From Piromyces finnis (Eukaryota > Neocallimastigomycota > Neocallimastigomycetes > Neocallimastigales > Neocallimastigaceae): 64,000 nucleotides of DNA. The first letter of the stretch is position 1, and every line of letters starts with the position of its first letter. This document shows, one piece after another, positions 26,301 through 38,200 of this stretch. The stretch is taken from NCBI GenBank assembly GCA_002104945.1, contig MCFH01000014.1, positions 777,001 through 841,000 on the forward strand, read 5' to 3'. The notes under the pieces are model-generated. The model searched no databases. It was not told the DNA's origin and was given only the letters and a program-made list of their open reading frames with translations. The translations under genes were made by a program, and so were the position numbers.

Positions 26301-26929
26301 TTTCCGGTCTTTGCTCTACCACTACCTCAGTTGTTAATGAACCAAATGAAAATGAAATTCAAACAGCTGTTGTTGTTCAACGCGGTAAGCGTGTTAAGGA
26401 TGATGATGGTTGGATTGCTTTAGTTGATCAAATTAATTCCTCTTGGAAGGATACAATTCGTCCACTCTTCCAACACTATACCGAACGTACCCCAGGTTCC
26501 TTTATTGAAGAAAAGGAAGTCAATATTACCTGGCATTATCGTAATGCTGATCCAGAATTTGGTAGCTGGCAAGCTGCTGAACTTCAATGTAATCTTGAAA
26601 AAATATTAAGTCATATGGCTTTAACCATTGTTTTAGGTAAAAAGACTTTAGAATTAAGACCAGCTTCCTTAGATAAATCTACTATTGCAAAGTGTATTCT
26701 TAAGGATTTAAAGGCTGGTCAACATTCTCTTGGTGATATTGACTTTGTTCTTTGTATTGGTGATGGTAAGACTGATGAACCCGTCTTTTCTATGCTTAAT
26801 GGCTTTAATGCTAAGGATTTCTATACCGCTACTGTTGGTAAGAAACAAACTGAAGCTAAATACTATATTAATTCTGTTCCAGAAGTACAAGGTCTTTTGA
26901 ATGAAATTATTTCCTCTTCTTCCAAGTAA
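23397..26929 (+). CDS. Bifunctional trehalose-6-phosphate synthase/phosphatase
   Basis: Exon 1 at 23397-23454 and exon 2 at 24402-26929, joined through a 947-nt intron (donor G/GTGAGA, acceptor TTTTAG/TC), give 861 residues. The N-terminal GT20 domain starts near residue 67 (RLIVVSNRLPV), with GWPG, WVQDYHL and the donor-phosphate pair Arg339 and Lys344 in VDRLDYIKG, plus DGMNLVSYE. The C-terminal HAD-type phosphatase has DYDGT (Asp562, Asp564), the SGR motif and GDGKTDE (from 806). Together these make trehalose 6-phosphate from UDP-glucose and glucose 6-phosphate and then dephosphorylate it, in the cytosol, for stress protection and storage. All key motifs of both domains look intact, unlike yeast Tps2 whose synthase half is inactive. 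An alternative start at the in-frame ATG at 24380 would skip exon 1. Splicing is predicted, not proven. Confidence 0.85.
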
Positions 26930-27340
26930 ATAGAATAACATTGCATAAAAAAAAAAGTACCATTTAATTAATCCCATTATCCTAGAAATTATGGTACAAT
27001 CTATAAACAAATAAATGAAAAAGAAAAAAACCAACCTATGAAAGAAAAGAAAAAGAAATTTTTTTCAATAGGCCGGATGGGTAAAAAAGAAAAAAAAAAA
27101 AAAATAGTGTAATACAAAATGTTAAAAATCTTAAAACCACTTTAAAAATTTTTAATTTAATTATTATATATATAAGTAGTATTTAGTAGTGATTTTTTTA
27201 TCCTCTTTATTTTTTTTTAATTATTCAAGAAAAAAAAAAAACCCCAATTTTTTTTTTTATACTTTTTTAATATATCATATTATCTTATTTATATATTTAT
27301 TTTAGTATAAAAAACACTAATCATAAGAAGAAATAATAGT

Positions 27341-27378
<38 letters not shown>

Positions 27379-28604
27379 TTATATATTTTTTAAAGTATAA
27401 TAATCATAACATCATACCATAATAATCATAGTATAATATATATATTTATTCTTTAATTATTAAACCTATCTTAATTTTTATTTTAATTAACCTACCTATA
27501 AAAATTATTATTTTTTTTTCCTCATTAATAACCTTTTATTAAAAAAGTAAAATAAAAAAAAAAAGAAATTTTAATAACTATAGATTTAAAAATAATAATA
27601 ATAATAATAGTAGTAATAGAAAAATGTTTTAAATAATCAAAATACAAGATTTTTTTTACATCCCTATTACCCTTTATTTTATATAAATTTTAAATTTAGA
27701 ATATATATATATAGATTTTTTATTATTTTAGATTTTATGATTATAACATCTTAAAAACTTATATAACATAATTACACCACTAATTAAATAATTAAGTTAG
27801 TCCTCAAAAAATTATAATTTTTTTTTTTTTAGTTTAGATAAAACATATATTTAAAGAAGAAGAAGAAGAAGAAGAAAAGGAAAGAAAAATAAATATAGAA
27901 AAGAAAAAGAAAAAAAGAAGGAAAAAAAAAAAAAAGATTAATCGTATATTAGAAAAAAAAAAAAAAAGCTAATCAATCATATCACTTACCTTTTATTAAT
28001 GATCATGAATGAAAGCTTAATCATAGTAATGCATCTTTTTTTTTCTTAAACTATGTTTTCATTAATAAAAATTGTCTTAAAGTAAAAGGAAGATAGTTAT
28101 TACTTCAATCAAACAAACAAGAAAATCATAAAAAAAAAAAAAAAAAATGCTATTAATAATAATTTCAATCAAATATAATAATAAAAATAAAAAAAAATAA
28201 TAATAAAAAAAAAAAAAAGCTATCAAAATAATAACAAATAAAACCCAATAACAAAATCGCAATGCAGAATGAAAAAAATAAAAAAAAATAAAATAAAATA
28301 AAATAAAAAAAAAAAAAAAATAAAAATTATCAAATAATAACAGCAATAAATAATAGTTATCTCTAATTTTTTTTTTTTCTTTTTGTAAAAAAAAAAAAAG
28401 AGAATTTTTAAAACTTATTAGTTCTAATTAATAAATTTTTTCCCACAAATCAAATCAAATTAAAATTTTATTTTCAAAACTTAAATGAAGCTTATAATAA
28501 AAATAATAATTAAAAAAAAAATATATATATATATATATATATTATTCTTTTTTTTTTTTTTATAGATATAATTTTCCCTTTTTTTTATTTTCTATAATGT
28601 TCTT

Positions 28605-28639
<35 letters not shown>

Positions 28640-28914
28640 CATTCTTAAAAAAAAAATAAATAAATAACAATATTAATTATAAAAAATAATAACTTTTTTT
28701 TTTTTTTTTCAAATATGCTAATTAAAATATATTTTATAATAAAAAGATAAATTGGTGTTATTTTTTAAAAAAACTATTGAATATAATTGTGTGTAATTGT
28801 GTGTATAAAATGTTTTCTAAATAAAAATTTTAAAAAACATACAAAATTTTTTAGTTTTTTGTTTGTTTTTATCTAATCCAATAAGATAATTTTTTTATAT
28901 ATATCCTAAATTTT
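26930..28914. other. AT-rich intergenic region
   Basis: About 2 kb between the trehalose gene and a LINE remnant. It holds poly-A and poly-T runs up to about 30 nt (27343-27375, 28608-28635) and a short GAA repeat at 27858-27878. No gene was recognised. Confidence 0.5.
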
Positions 28915-30245
28915 TAGCTAATTTATCCAGAAGAAATTCGACTATCCACAAAAGATGTAATGAGTATAGGAAATAAGAATATCTTTATTGAATTAAAACA
29001 GGTTGTGAGTATAGGAAGAGTTATAATCCTAAGAAGGCCTGGAATGGATTTAGAAAACTATGAAATTTGGAAAAGATACTTTTTTTATACTGCTCAACCA
29101 ATTAAAAATAAAAATGGAGATTTAATTATTGCTACGGAAGAACAACTAGAGGTGTGGCATGACCATTTCGAAGATCTTGCATCAAATCCAAGTGTTGTAA
29201 GTCTTGATTTGGAGCATTGGTATGATGAACCAACGAATAAGTTGTTTTTCACTTCCTATGCTTGATAAATGGGATATCACCCAAGATAATAGTATTGATA
29301 TGAAGTCAAGTCATCTATCCCCTCTATTCCAAATTATAAAGCACCAGGTCCGGATGGTATTCCTATTGAATTGTTTATAAAATTTTTTAGATCTCAGAAA
29401 AGTATATGATTCAGTCCCAATCGGTAATATTCTTCATAAATTAGATTGTTTAGGGATTGGAGATAAGAGTTTACAATTCATCAAAAAAATATATTTAACA
29501 TTTAAGACTAATGTTAAATTAGATGGTCAATTCTCGAAATCTTTTGATGTGAAGAAAGGAGTTCGTCCGTCAAGTTTGTCCATTTTCTCCTATTCTTTTT
29601 TAATCTCTTTATTAATGATATTTTTAAAGTGTGTGAAGATATCAGAGTTAGGAAACATTCGATGTTGTGGTGGACTTTTTTGCAGATGATATAGTTATTT
29701 ATGCTCCATCAAGAAGATGTTTAAAAAAGTTGCTAAAGAGAGTTAACGAATGGACTTTGCATAATGACAATAGAATTTGGTATCCAGAAATGTTCAACGA
29801 TAGTGATTCGTCCTGAATCAATAGAAAATCAGAACAAGAAAGATCCAACATTTTACTTAGCAAGAAAACCCATTCCAATTACTGATTGTTACACTTATCT
29901 TGGTTGTTTCATTTAATAAGAATTTGTCCCTTAAACCAGTTATTAAAGCTCTTAATAATAAGGTTTTAAAAGGACTTTTTTCAATCAGTAAATTCTTAAG
30001 AAATCCTAATATTCTTATTCCTTTTAAAAAAAAAAAAAAAAAAAAGCTAGTACTTAACTCACAAGTGATCAATAGGAGTTTCATACTTTACACCATTACT
30101 TGGATCCAACAAAGTTAGGTTTAGGATTACTCAGAAGCATGTGAACAAAGAAATACGATGGGTTGTCAGTGTTCATAAAGCTGTATCGTTTACTTCTCTA
30201 TACTCTTTTTCAAAAGATTTGAAATATTTCTCCATTGTCAGACAA
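28915..30245 (+). pseudogene. Decayed LINE (non-LTR retrotransposon) reverse transcriptase
   Basis: Fragments in several frames read as one non-LTR pol. First comes a 101-residue piece at 28960-29265 (linker before the RT, with NGDLIIATEEQLEVWHDHFE). Near 29335 is the RT entry motif YKAPGPDGIPIE. From 29395 there is RKVYDSVP...GLGIGD-like fingers/palm sequence, near 29680 the FADDIVIYAPS catalytic motif, and at 29850-30240 the thumb-side C-terminal region (TDCYTYLG, ITQKHVNKEIRWVV). At least four frameshifts and several stops interrupt it. A 17-nt A run near 30029 falls inside the coding remnant. No endonuclease domain or 5' end is visible, so it is 5'-truncated as is typical for LINEs. Dead copy; the family is not assigned beyond non-LTR. 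Confidence 0.8.
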
Positions 30246-30596
30246 AAAAAAAAAAAAAAGAAATAATTAAACATTATTTGATAAGTTTGTATAAAATACC
30301 CTATTGTAATGAAATTATGCAATGAACATTGAAACTATCCTTGTGAAAATGTCAATCAATTTCTTTATGATAATTTCACTCAAATCAGTATTATATAATT
30401 TAATCCAGTATACTATTCTTTGAATTAAATCATTATAACAATACTTTAAGATAATATTTAGCCTCAAAAGCATTATTTAAATTATTGCTACCTATAAAGC
30501 AAATATATTACTGGTCAAATGCTCATCCCGTAGGCTGTTATTGCTAATATACATAGCAAATATTTCAAATGAGGTAATTTATTAAAGTTAGAAATG

Positions 30597-30722
30597 CTTA
30601 GCGTGAAATGAGCATATTCTACATATATATATACTTTGAATAACCTAGCGTGAAATGGGTATATTCAATAATATTTTAACAACTTATCATGATTTAACTT
30701 AGCGTGAAATGAGTTATATTCA
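30597..30722. repeat. Three-copy imperfect tandem repeat (about 49 bp period)
   Basis: The phrase TAGCGTGAAATG followed by a purine-rich ATATTC end occurs three times, at about 30599, 30649 and 30700. It lies in copia debris; origin and role are unknown. Confidence 0.7.
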
Positions 30723-30945
30723 TAGATAATTATTAATGATGGTTTTAGACCTATATATATTTAATTTGGTCCCATCAATAACAATGTAGCACCTTCATAG
30801 TAAGGGCTCCTTAGATTTAGATGACATTGATTCATCATATTTATTTATTACCAACATTCAAGAATGTTGTGACGCCGTTTTAAAATATAATTTACGGTGA
30901 TTTAGTAACCTCATATATAAATCGCCACTTTCAACGTAGTGAGTG

Positions 30946-31002
30946 ATCGCCGACCAATTAGCTGACATTCTAATTAACCGAGCCGACTTCGATATAATTT
31001 AG
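30946..31002 (+). pseudogene. Copia pol C-terminal relic
   Basis: A 19-codon stretch ending in TAG reads IADQLADIL..., matching the DQLADILTK motif found at the very end of many copia polyproteins. It has no open upstream frame. Supported only by this motif and by the copia-type polypurine tract 400 nt downstream. Confidence 0.4.
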
Positions 31003-31805
31003 AAGAACTTTATTCTCTTCAACAATCGATATTTTAAATGTCATTATCTTACAATATTAACTTGTTATAATTTTACTGGTATATCTACTTATTTTAATTT
31101 GAAGTAAAGAAATACATAATTGAGGAATATTTTATTCATTAGTTTGATATTCTATGATTATCACTACATTAAAATATATTATCATGAAAATATTATTTCA
31201 CTATATTTTAAAGGATAAGCAATTGAGAAAAATGAATGAAAACATTAGAATATGTTATTTATTATTTATATAGGTATTAATACTTATCGTATATGTTATG
31301 GAAAATTATTCATTATTATGAAAATTTGATGCAAAATGAATGAAATTTTATGAAATTTAAATTTCTCTTTTTCAAATCTAAGTATTTATTACTAAATATC
31401 TAGATTTGAGGGGGAAGTAGTGAATATACGAAATTTAAAATTCAAGATAATAATTTTTGTTTCTAGTTAAACATTGGAAATAACTAAAACATTGCATAGA
31501 AACTAAGGCTTAATAAATAGAATGAATTGAAATTCAAATTGTAAAAATTTATAAGATTCAATATGTAAAAATGAAAAGAACAAAATTTCAAATACAAAGT
31601 AAAATATTCTTAAATATTATAAGAATAATTAATCAATACAAAAGGCATAAAAGGAAGGAAAAACACCTAAAAGAAAATGTTAAAATTCAATATACATAAA
31701 CTAAATAACTATTAAGAATTTAATTAAAATTTTACCATTATTAATTAGTATTTACAAATAGATTGAAATACAATTATGCTAATATTCTAAAGAAAATTGT
31801 AATTA

Positions 31806-32040
31806 TAAGGACATAAAACCAGAGAGTTATCCATAGGTTGTCCGAAGAACGTAAAACCAAGAAGATTAACCATAGGTTGTTAAGAGAACGTAAAACCAAA
31901 AAGAGTTATCCATATGTGTTGTCATAAGGACGTAAAATCAAAGGTTAACCATGAGTTGTTAAGAAAACGTAAAACCAAAGAGGTAAACCATGCGTTGTCA
32001 TAAGGACGTAAAATCAAAGAGATAAACCATGTGTTGTCTA
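31806..32040. repeat. Six-unit degenerate tandem array (36-44 bp units)
   Basis: Units of the form ACGTAAAACCAAAGAG, then TAACCAT, then a GTTGT-containing tail repeat about six times with small indels. Alternating units share tails (GTTAAGA versus GTCATAAGG), which suggests an older two-unit repeat that was amplified. It sits upstream of a copia-type polypurine tract, so it may be part of a copia 3' untranslated region. Confidence 0.75.
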
Positions 32041-32409
32041 TAATTCTGTGTAAATCTCAGAGAGATTACCAATATAGTTTATAGGATAATGTAAAACCGG
32101 AAGGGTTTTCAATCCTTAATGGATGGTATAACAATTTATGAATATCCAATCCAAATTTTAAACTTTAATACTACCCAATTATACAAAGGTTTTCAGTTTA
32201 TCCATAAAAACGAAGTTATAGGGTAATATTTAAATTCTTTAAAGCAATTAGCGAATAATATATGTGAAATATTTTAAATTCCAATTAATGAAATATAAAA
32301 ATTTTAAACATTAGATTTAGTTTATAGTTAATAGTTTAGAAATAATAAAATGCACATATTCACCAGCAAACCAAATTTTACTTAGTAGAAAATTAGGTTT
32401 GAGGGGGAA

Positions 32410-32616
32410 TGTTAGAATATGTGAAACGTTATGTCACATGTATTCAAATGTATTCAAATGTATTAAAACGTATTTGTATATATTGTATTTGATTGTATGT
32501 TTAAGCCACAATGTAAATGTATAAATACATGTAGTTTGAGAAGAATGTAACGCAAGTAGTTCTTTATCATAAAATATATTAATAAAGTTGACATAATTAT
32601 AAACCTAAATTAAACA
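32410..32616 (+). repeat. Probable copia-type LTR
   Basis: Begins TGTTAGAATATGTG directly after the polypurine tract TTTGAGGGGGAA and ends ...AATTAAACA, giving TG...CA ends and about 207 bp. A TATAAATA box lies at about 32519. The matching 5' LTR was not found, so the right boundary is a guess. Confidence 0.5.
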
Positions 32617-32626
32617 ACTCTTAATA

Positions 32627-32659
<33 letters not shown>

Positions 32660-32846
32660 TAATTATGGGTTTTATAAATAAATTATTTCTTGCATAATTT
32701 TTATATTTCTTACGAATATCCTATCATTAATTAATAAATGAATAAATAAAAATAAAATTAAAAAAAACTTTATTTCATATCTTTTTTTATTTAAAAATTT
32801 TAAGTATTAATATTATCTTTCAATTAATTTTTACAAAAATATTAAT

Positions 32847-32917
32847 GCCTATTGACGGAATTGAACCACCGACCTTCGCTTTACAAGAGCGACGCTCTAC
32901 CACTAAGCCAAACAGGC
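32847..32917 (-). tRNA. tRNA-Thr (TGT)
   Basis: Read on the minus strand, 71 nt fold into a full cloverleaf. The acceptor is GCCTGTT/AATAGGC with one G-T pair. The D-arm contains GGCTTAGTGGTAGAGC, the anticodon stem is TCGCT/AGCGA with loop CTTGTAA (anticodon TGT), and the T-arm has GGTTCAATTCC. No intron. It lies 9 nt from the next tRNA in the same orientation, and transposon debris surrounds the pair on both sides. Confidence 0.93.
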
Positions 32918-32926
32918 ATTAAATAT

Positions 32927-32996
32927 GCGTTAACCGGGAATCGAACCCGGGCCATTTGCTTGGAAGGCAAATATTCTACCTCTATACTATTAACGC
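32927..32996 (-). tRNA. tRNA-Gly (TCC)
   Basis: On the minus strand, 70 nt with a perfect acceptor stem GCGTTAA/TTAACGC, anticodon stem TTTGC/GCAAA, loop CTTCCAA (anticodon TCC), and T-arm CCGGG-TTCGATT-CCCGG. No intron. It is upstream of tRNA-Thr in the transcribed direction, and the two may be independent Pol III units. Confidence 0.93.
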
Positions 32997-33060
32997 TTCA
33001 GTTGCCTTTTGATACTGAGAGGATATTATCTTAATTCTATAAAGGAATATAGAAAGTGAT

Positions 33061-33376
33061 ATGTGAAGATATTAACTGGATTTAAAACAAATTCAGATAA
33101 TATCTATAATTAATTAAACATAATAATTAGAATTAAATAATCCCAATAATTATTTTAAAACACCTTTAAAAGTCACCTTTTAAATTCTGATTCAGTGAAA
33201 GGGTTATGATTTCAAAAAATTTAATATCAATACACTATAACCCTTAACCAAAAATAAACAAACACGAAACAAGGTGTAACTCGCCAAAAACGATCGCTAC
33301 GGCTATGAAACCAGGTTTATTAGAAAGCTTAAGGAAAAAGCTACATTTTGGTACAATCGCGGTCCTTCTAACTGGT
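33061..33376. repeat. Direct repeat, copy 1 (316 bp)
   Basis: Runs from ATGTGAAGATATTAACTGG to CCTTCTAACTGGT and is repeated at 33780-34109 with a few substitutions and one short internal duplication. It has less extreme composition than its surroundings (ACTCGCCAAAAACGATCGC). It has no coding potential and no TG...CA pairing of its ends, so an LTR identity is not supported. Confidence 0.85.
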
Positions 33377-33418
33377 AGTTTAAAGTCCTAAAGTCTTGCA
33401 GTAGAGTGGAGAGTTCAT

Positions 33419-33775
33419 TGTTATAGATTTCACTTCAGTTAGGTCGGAACGTACATATTTACCCTAAGTTTATTAATTAATATAAATAATTAGTCATGTA
33501 TTAAATTTAAAATGTATTCCTTAATATCAGAGATAGTATAAATACTCGAGAAAATTCCTATCATTAGGAATTTCGAGAGTTCATTACATTTAATATTTAC
33601 TCTAATTATAATAATAACTAATAAATAAAGATTTTTCTTTAAATAAAAATTTATTAATAAATAAAGTTAATAAAATATTATTTATTTAAAAATTTACTAA
33701 TTCAATTATTTAATTAATTGATAAACTTAGGGTAAATATGTACGTTCCGACCTAACTGAAGTGAAATCTATAACA
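33419..33775. mobile_element. 357-bp element with long terminal inverted repeats (MITE-like)
   Basis: The first 54 bp (from TGTTATAGATTTCAC) and the last 54 bp are perfect reverse complements, and the similarity continues imperfectly for about 20 bp more. Inside, a second hairpin occurs at 33547-33580 (CTCGAGAAAATTCCTA with its near-complement), preceded by TATAAATA. It has no coding capacity. I cannot see a clear target-site duplication. It lies between the two copies of the direct repeat. It may be a non-autonomous DNA transposon or a fold-back element. Confidence 0.75.
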
Positions 33776-33779
33776 TAGG

Positions 33780-34109
33780 ATGTGAAGATATTAACTGGAT
33801 TTAAAACAAATTCAGATAATATCTATAATTAATTAAACATAATAATTAGAATTAAATGATCCCAATAATTATTTTAAAACACCTTTAAAAGTCACCTTTT
33901 AAATTTTGATTCAGTGAAAGGGTTATGATTTCAAAAATTTAATATCAATACACTATAACCCTTAAACAAAAATAAACAAACACGAAACAAGGCGTAACTC
34001 GCCAAAAACGATCGCTACGGCTGTAAGTGATACGGCTGTAAAACCAGGTTTATTAGAAAGCTTAAGGGAAAAGCTATATTTTGGTACAATCGCGGTCCTT
34101 CTAACTGGT
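33780..34109. repeat. Direct repeat, copy 2 (330 bp)
   Basis: Second copy of 33061-33376. It is longer because a short ACGGCTGTAAGTGAT segment is inserted near 34019-34035. Similarity to copy 1 is otherwise very high. Confidence 0.85.
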
Positions 34110-34640
34110 CATTTAAGGAAGATATGATCATTTGAAGATTTTAATAAGTAAATTAAAATTAATATGATATCAAGTATGGATCGTAGACATTTCTTATGAC
34201 TTGACGAAAATTAAAAAGATATCAATAGAAATTCTAATTATATTAATTTAATTAATGATAGTGACTGTTACTAAAAATAGAACTAAACCATTTAGGTCTA
34301 ACAGTTAACATTTATAAATTAAATAATTTTAATTATTATAAAATAGGTTAATGGATCAAGTGTTTAAATGATTAATCATATGTTTATTTTATTTTATGTC
34401 ATGACAAAACAAACAAACAAACAAACAAACAATCTTATTATATTATTAACATATTACATGTAATACTTTATTTTTATCAATTTAATAATCTGAACAAAGA
34501 ATATAAAATAGAATGAATTGAATTTGATTTTAATTCTTTGTAAAGATTATAGTTATAATCTTAATTATATAGTTATTAAATATATTATCATTTATATTAT
34601 TATTAATAAATAAATAAAATTTTATAAAAAAGTTATTCTA

Positions 34641-35049
34641 TGTAAAGAACTAATGTTCAATAAATAAAAACACAAATATATAAAAAGGAAAATAATAAAA
34701 GCAAATAAAAATTTTATTATTGAACACTTAACAAAATTATAACAGGTTAGTGTTTAATAATTTTATTTTTATTATAAAATTTCTTTGTTAATAAAAACTC
34801 GAATTCCAAATAATTTTTTGAGAAATTTCACTCGTATTTATATAAATGTTTTTAAAAGTAAATTTATAAAAATTTTACAACTTAATTTTTTAAGCCAATC
34901 AGAAATTATCTTCTTTGGTAAAATTTCGTTATAAAATATTTTAATAATTAAAAAAAAGATATTAATGAGGTTTCGAACTCGAGTAGTTCAAACCAAGGTC
35001 TTAGTTACTAACCACTAAGACAGGTTACTAATTTCTATGATTCGTTACA
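34641..35049 (-). repeat. Chromo-1 3' LTR
   Basis: 409 bp, left copy; it is the 3' LTR because the element reads on the minus strand. It is preceded in that direction by the polypurine tract GGAGGAGGACCA (plus-strand 35050-35061) and by a GATTCG/CGAATC hairpin. Confidence 0.93.
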
Positions 35050-35145
35050 TGGTCCTCCTCCAGGATTCGGATACCAGACGAATCAACTAAATTTATTTGT
35101 TACTTTATTATAAAAGAAATAATTGAAACGAGTGAATACATTTTA

Positions 35146-35191
<46 letters not shown>

Positions 35192-35294
35192 TGAATATTA
35201 AATTATAAATATATTTTTTCATTTTCTATTTTCTATTTTCTATTCTCTTTTTCTCTTATCAATTACTAATTTTTTTTTAAATTAATAACTATTA

Positions 35295-38200
35295 CTAATG
35301 TGAATTATTAAAGTTTTTAATTAGTTCATCGCAGTTTAAATTACTTTCAGGTTCCCAAGATGCTTCTGAAAGCGGATAACCTTTCCATTTTATTAGATAT
35401 TGAATCTTCCCATAATGCTTTCTTTTATCAAGTATTTCTTCTACTTCGTATTCTTCTTCTTCATTTACTATTATAGGTGGAGGTGGATCTTTGATTCTTC
35501 CAAAACTATCTTCATAATACGGTTCTAGGTTTGAAACATGAACAATTGGGTAAATCTTCAGCGATTTTGGTAATTCTAATTTATAAGTGAGATTAGAGAT
35601 TTTACTAATTATCCTAAACGGGCCAAGTTTCCTAGGATTAAATTTTTTATTTCCTTTATGAATTATCAAGGAGCTATCCAACCATACTTTGTCACCAGTC
35701 TTGAATGTCGGAGGTTCTTGTCTATACTTGTCGGCATATTTCTTTTGAACTTGGATGGCCTTCTTTAAGTTTTCTTTTAGTTTCTCCATTAGGTCTTCAA
35801 AGTCTCTTGTAAACTCTTCAGCTCTTGGAACATTCGTTTGGTCAGGAATTACCGGAGAGTATTTTGGGTGATAACCATAATTTAGGAAGAATGGTGAGAA
35901 TTTTGTTGAGTCTTGAACAGCATTATTGTAACTGAATTCTGCCAATGGAAGAAAGTTGATCCAGTTTGTTCCTTTATAATTAGAAAAGCATCTTAAATAT
36001 TGTTCAACAACGGAGTTTACCCTCTCCGTTTGGCCATTGGATTGATGATGATATGGTGAAGAATATTTAACATTGACGTCCAAAGATTGACAAATAGATT
36101 TCCAAAATTTCGAAGTGAATTGCGCGCCTCTATCGGAAATAATTTCAGAGGGGAGACCGTGAATTTTGAAAATATAATTCAAAAAAGCAAAAGCAGTATC
36201 AGAAGCAGAAGGAATACCTTTAAAGGGAATGAGGTGGCACATTTTAGTAAGGCGGTCAACTACAACAAGAATAGTGTTAAATCCATCCGAAGGAGGGAGG
36301 TCAGTAATAAAATCCATAGAAATAGAAGCCCAAGGATGGTCACTAATCTCAAGGGGTTGAAGTAAACCATATGGTTTATGACGAGAAGGCTTGGAGCGGC
36401 AACAAATCTCGCAAGATCGGATATAATTCTTAACATCAATAGAAATGGATGGCCACCAAAAGTCACGAGAGATCAAAGAAATAGTTTTGCGGATACCAAA
36501 ATGACCGGCAGAGGGGGAATCATGACAGAGTTTCAAAACGGAGGGACGGCATTTTAAAGGGACATAGATTCTACTATCAAAAAGAAGAAAACTATTACTA
36601 AGGGAGAATTTATTACTTTGTGGATGTGGAGCTGGGAGATTCTTATTTTCAAGAAAATTGCAAATGTCAATGTAAAAAGAGTCGTTCACATATTCAGATA
36701 ATATTTCATCATTAAGAGAAGAAATGGAACAAATCAAAGCGCAGAAATTCTCAGGGCGTAAAACCGAAAAAGGAGCATCAGAAGGAAGAGAGGAATCCAT
36801 ATAATCAGGTCTTCGTGAAAGCGCATCAGGTTTACCATTAGATGAACCAGAGCGGTAGAGAATTTTAAAGTTAAATTCGGAAAGGAAAAGGGCCCAACGA
36901 ACAAGACGTTGTGACATTTTTTCCGGTTTCTTTTGATATAGTAAGTTTCGATGATCTGAATAAATAGTAAACGGGGTTAAAGCACCTTTGAGAAAATGTC
37001 GCCAAGTTTCAAGAGCATTAACAATAGCTAAAAGTTCTTTATCGTATATAGGATAGTTTCTTTCAGCGGAAGTAAGAGATCTTGAATAGAAAGCGACAGG
37101 ATGGATCATTTTATCATCAGGAGATTTTTGAGACAGAACTGCTCCTATAGCAAAGTTGCTAGAGTCGGTTTCAACAATAAAGGGAAGATCACGATTTGGG
37201 TGAGACAGGATGGGAGCAGATGAAATTAATGATTTAATGGTATTAAATGCATCAAGAGCTTCAGAGGAAAAATCAAATTTAACGTTTTTACGAAGTAGTC
37301 TGTGAAGGGGTTGTGCAACTTTGGCAAAATTAGGAATAAACCGACGATAGTAGTTGGCTAGGCCAATAAAAGATTGAACTTCCTTGACACTGGACGGAAC
37401 TGGCCAATTAATAATAGCAGAAACTTTATTGGGGTCCATATGTATACCTTCAGAGGATATCCGATGACCAAGGAAATCAATAGAGGAAACAAAGAATTCA
37501 CACTTTTCAAGCTTAGCATAAAGACCAGCATTTCTTAAGCGATCCAGGACTTCGATAACGTGCTTAATGTGGGATTTATGGTTTTCAGAAAAAATAATTA
37601 AATCGTCAATATATGAATAAACAAAAATCCCTAGAATATTTTCCAGAACATCATTGATAAAATGCTGAAAAACAGCCGGGGCGTTTTTCAGTCCGAATGG
37701 CATTACCAGGTATTCAAAGTGGCCGAATTTGCAGGTGAAAGCTGTTTTATATTCATCACCCTTTTTGATTCGGACCAAGTTATATGCTGATCGTAAATCC
37801 AATTTTGAGAAGATTTTCGCTTTACCAAGATGCTCTAGCATATCTTGAATCAGAGGTAGAGGATAGGAATCTCTAATGGTAATTTTGTTGAGTTCCCTAT
37901 AATCTTGACAAAGACGGAGTTCACCATTCTTTTTAGGAACGAAAAGTACAGGCGCACCAGCAGGAGATTTGGATTTCCTAATGAAACCCTTTTTGAGGTT
38001 TTCATCGATATAATCCTTCAAAACTCTTGTTTCTTCGTCTGTTAGTGGGTAGATTGGTCCATAAAATAGCTTGGCATTTTCGATTAGGTTTATTTGGCAA
38101 TCATAAGGACGATGAGGTGGTAATTGAGCAGCAGAAGATTCGCTAAAGACGTCCATATATGATTCTAATTCCTTCGGAAGTTTAGTAGTAGGATTTGAGT

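Larger units (their letters stand above)
30260..32409. repeat. Degenerate Ty1/copia debris
   Basis: No intact frame. Copia hallmarks remain: a short RNase H/C-terminal relic at 30946-31002, and two polypurine tracts TTTGAGGGGGAA at 31405 and 32398, similar to that of the better-preserved copia element at 42110. Between them lie two short tandem arrays described separately. The second tract abuts a probable LTR start. This looks like at least two old, internally rearranged copia insertions. Confidence 0.55.

Noticed and set aside
30244-30260. LINE poly-A tail
   Set aside because: A runs of this length are common throughout the window and no target duplication could be matched.
31806-32040. 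Possible CRISPR-like array
   Set aside because: Eukaryotic context, degenerate units without distinct spacers, embedded in copia debris.
32852-33034. 60-residue plus-strand frame over the tRNA genes
   Set aside because: It is the antisense of two well-folded tRNA genes.
33061-34109. LTR pair of a small retrotransposon (TRIM)
   Set aside because: The direct repeats lack TG...CA ends and no primer site or polypurine tract was seen between them.
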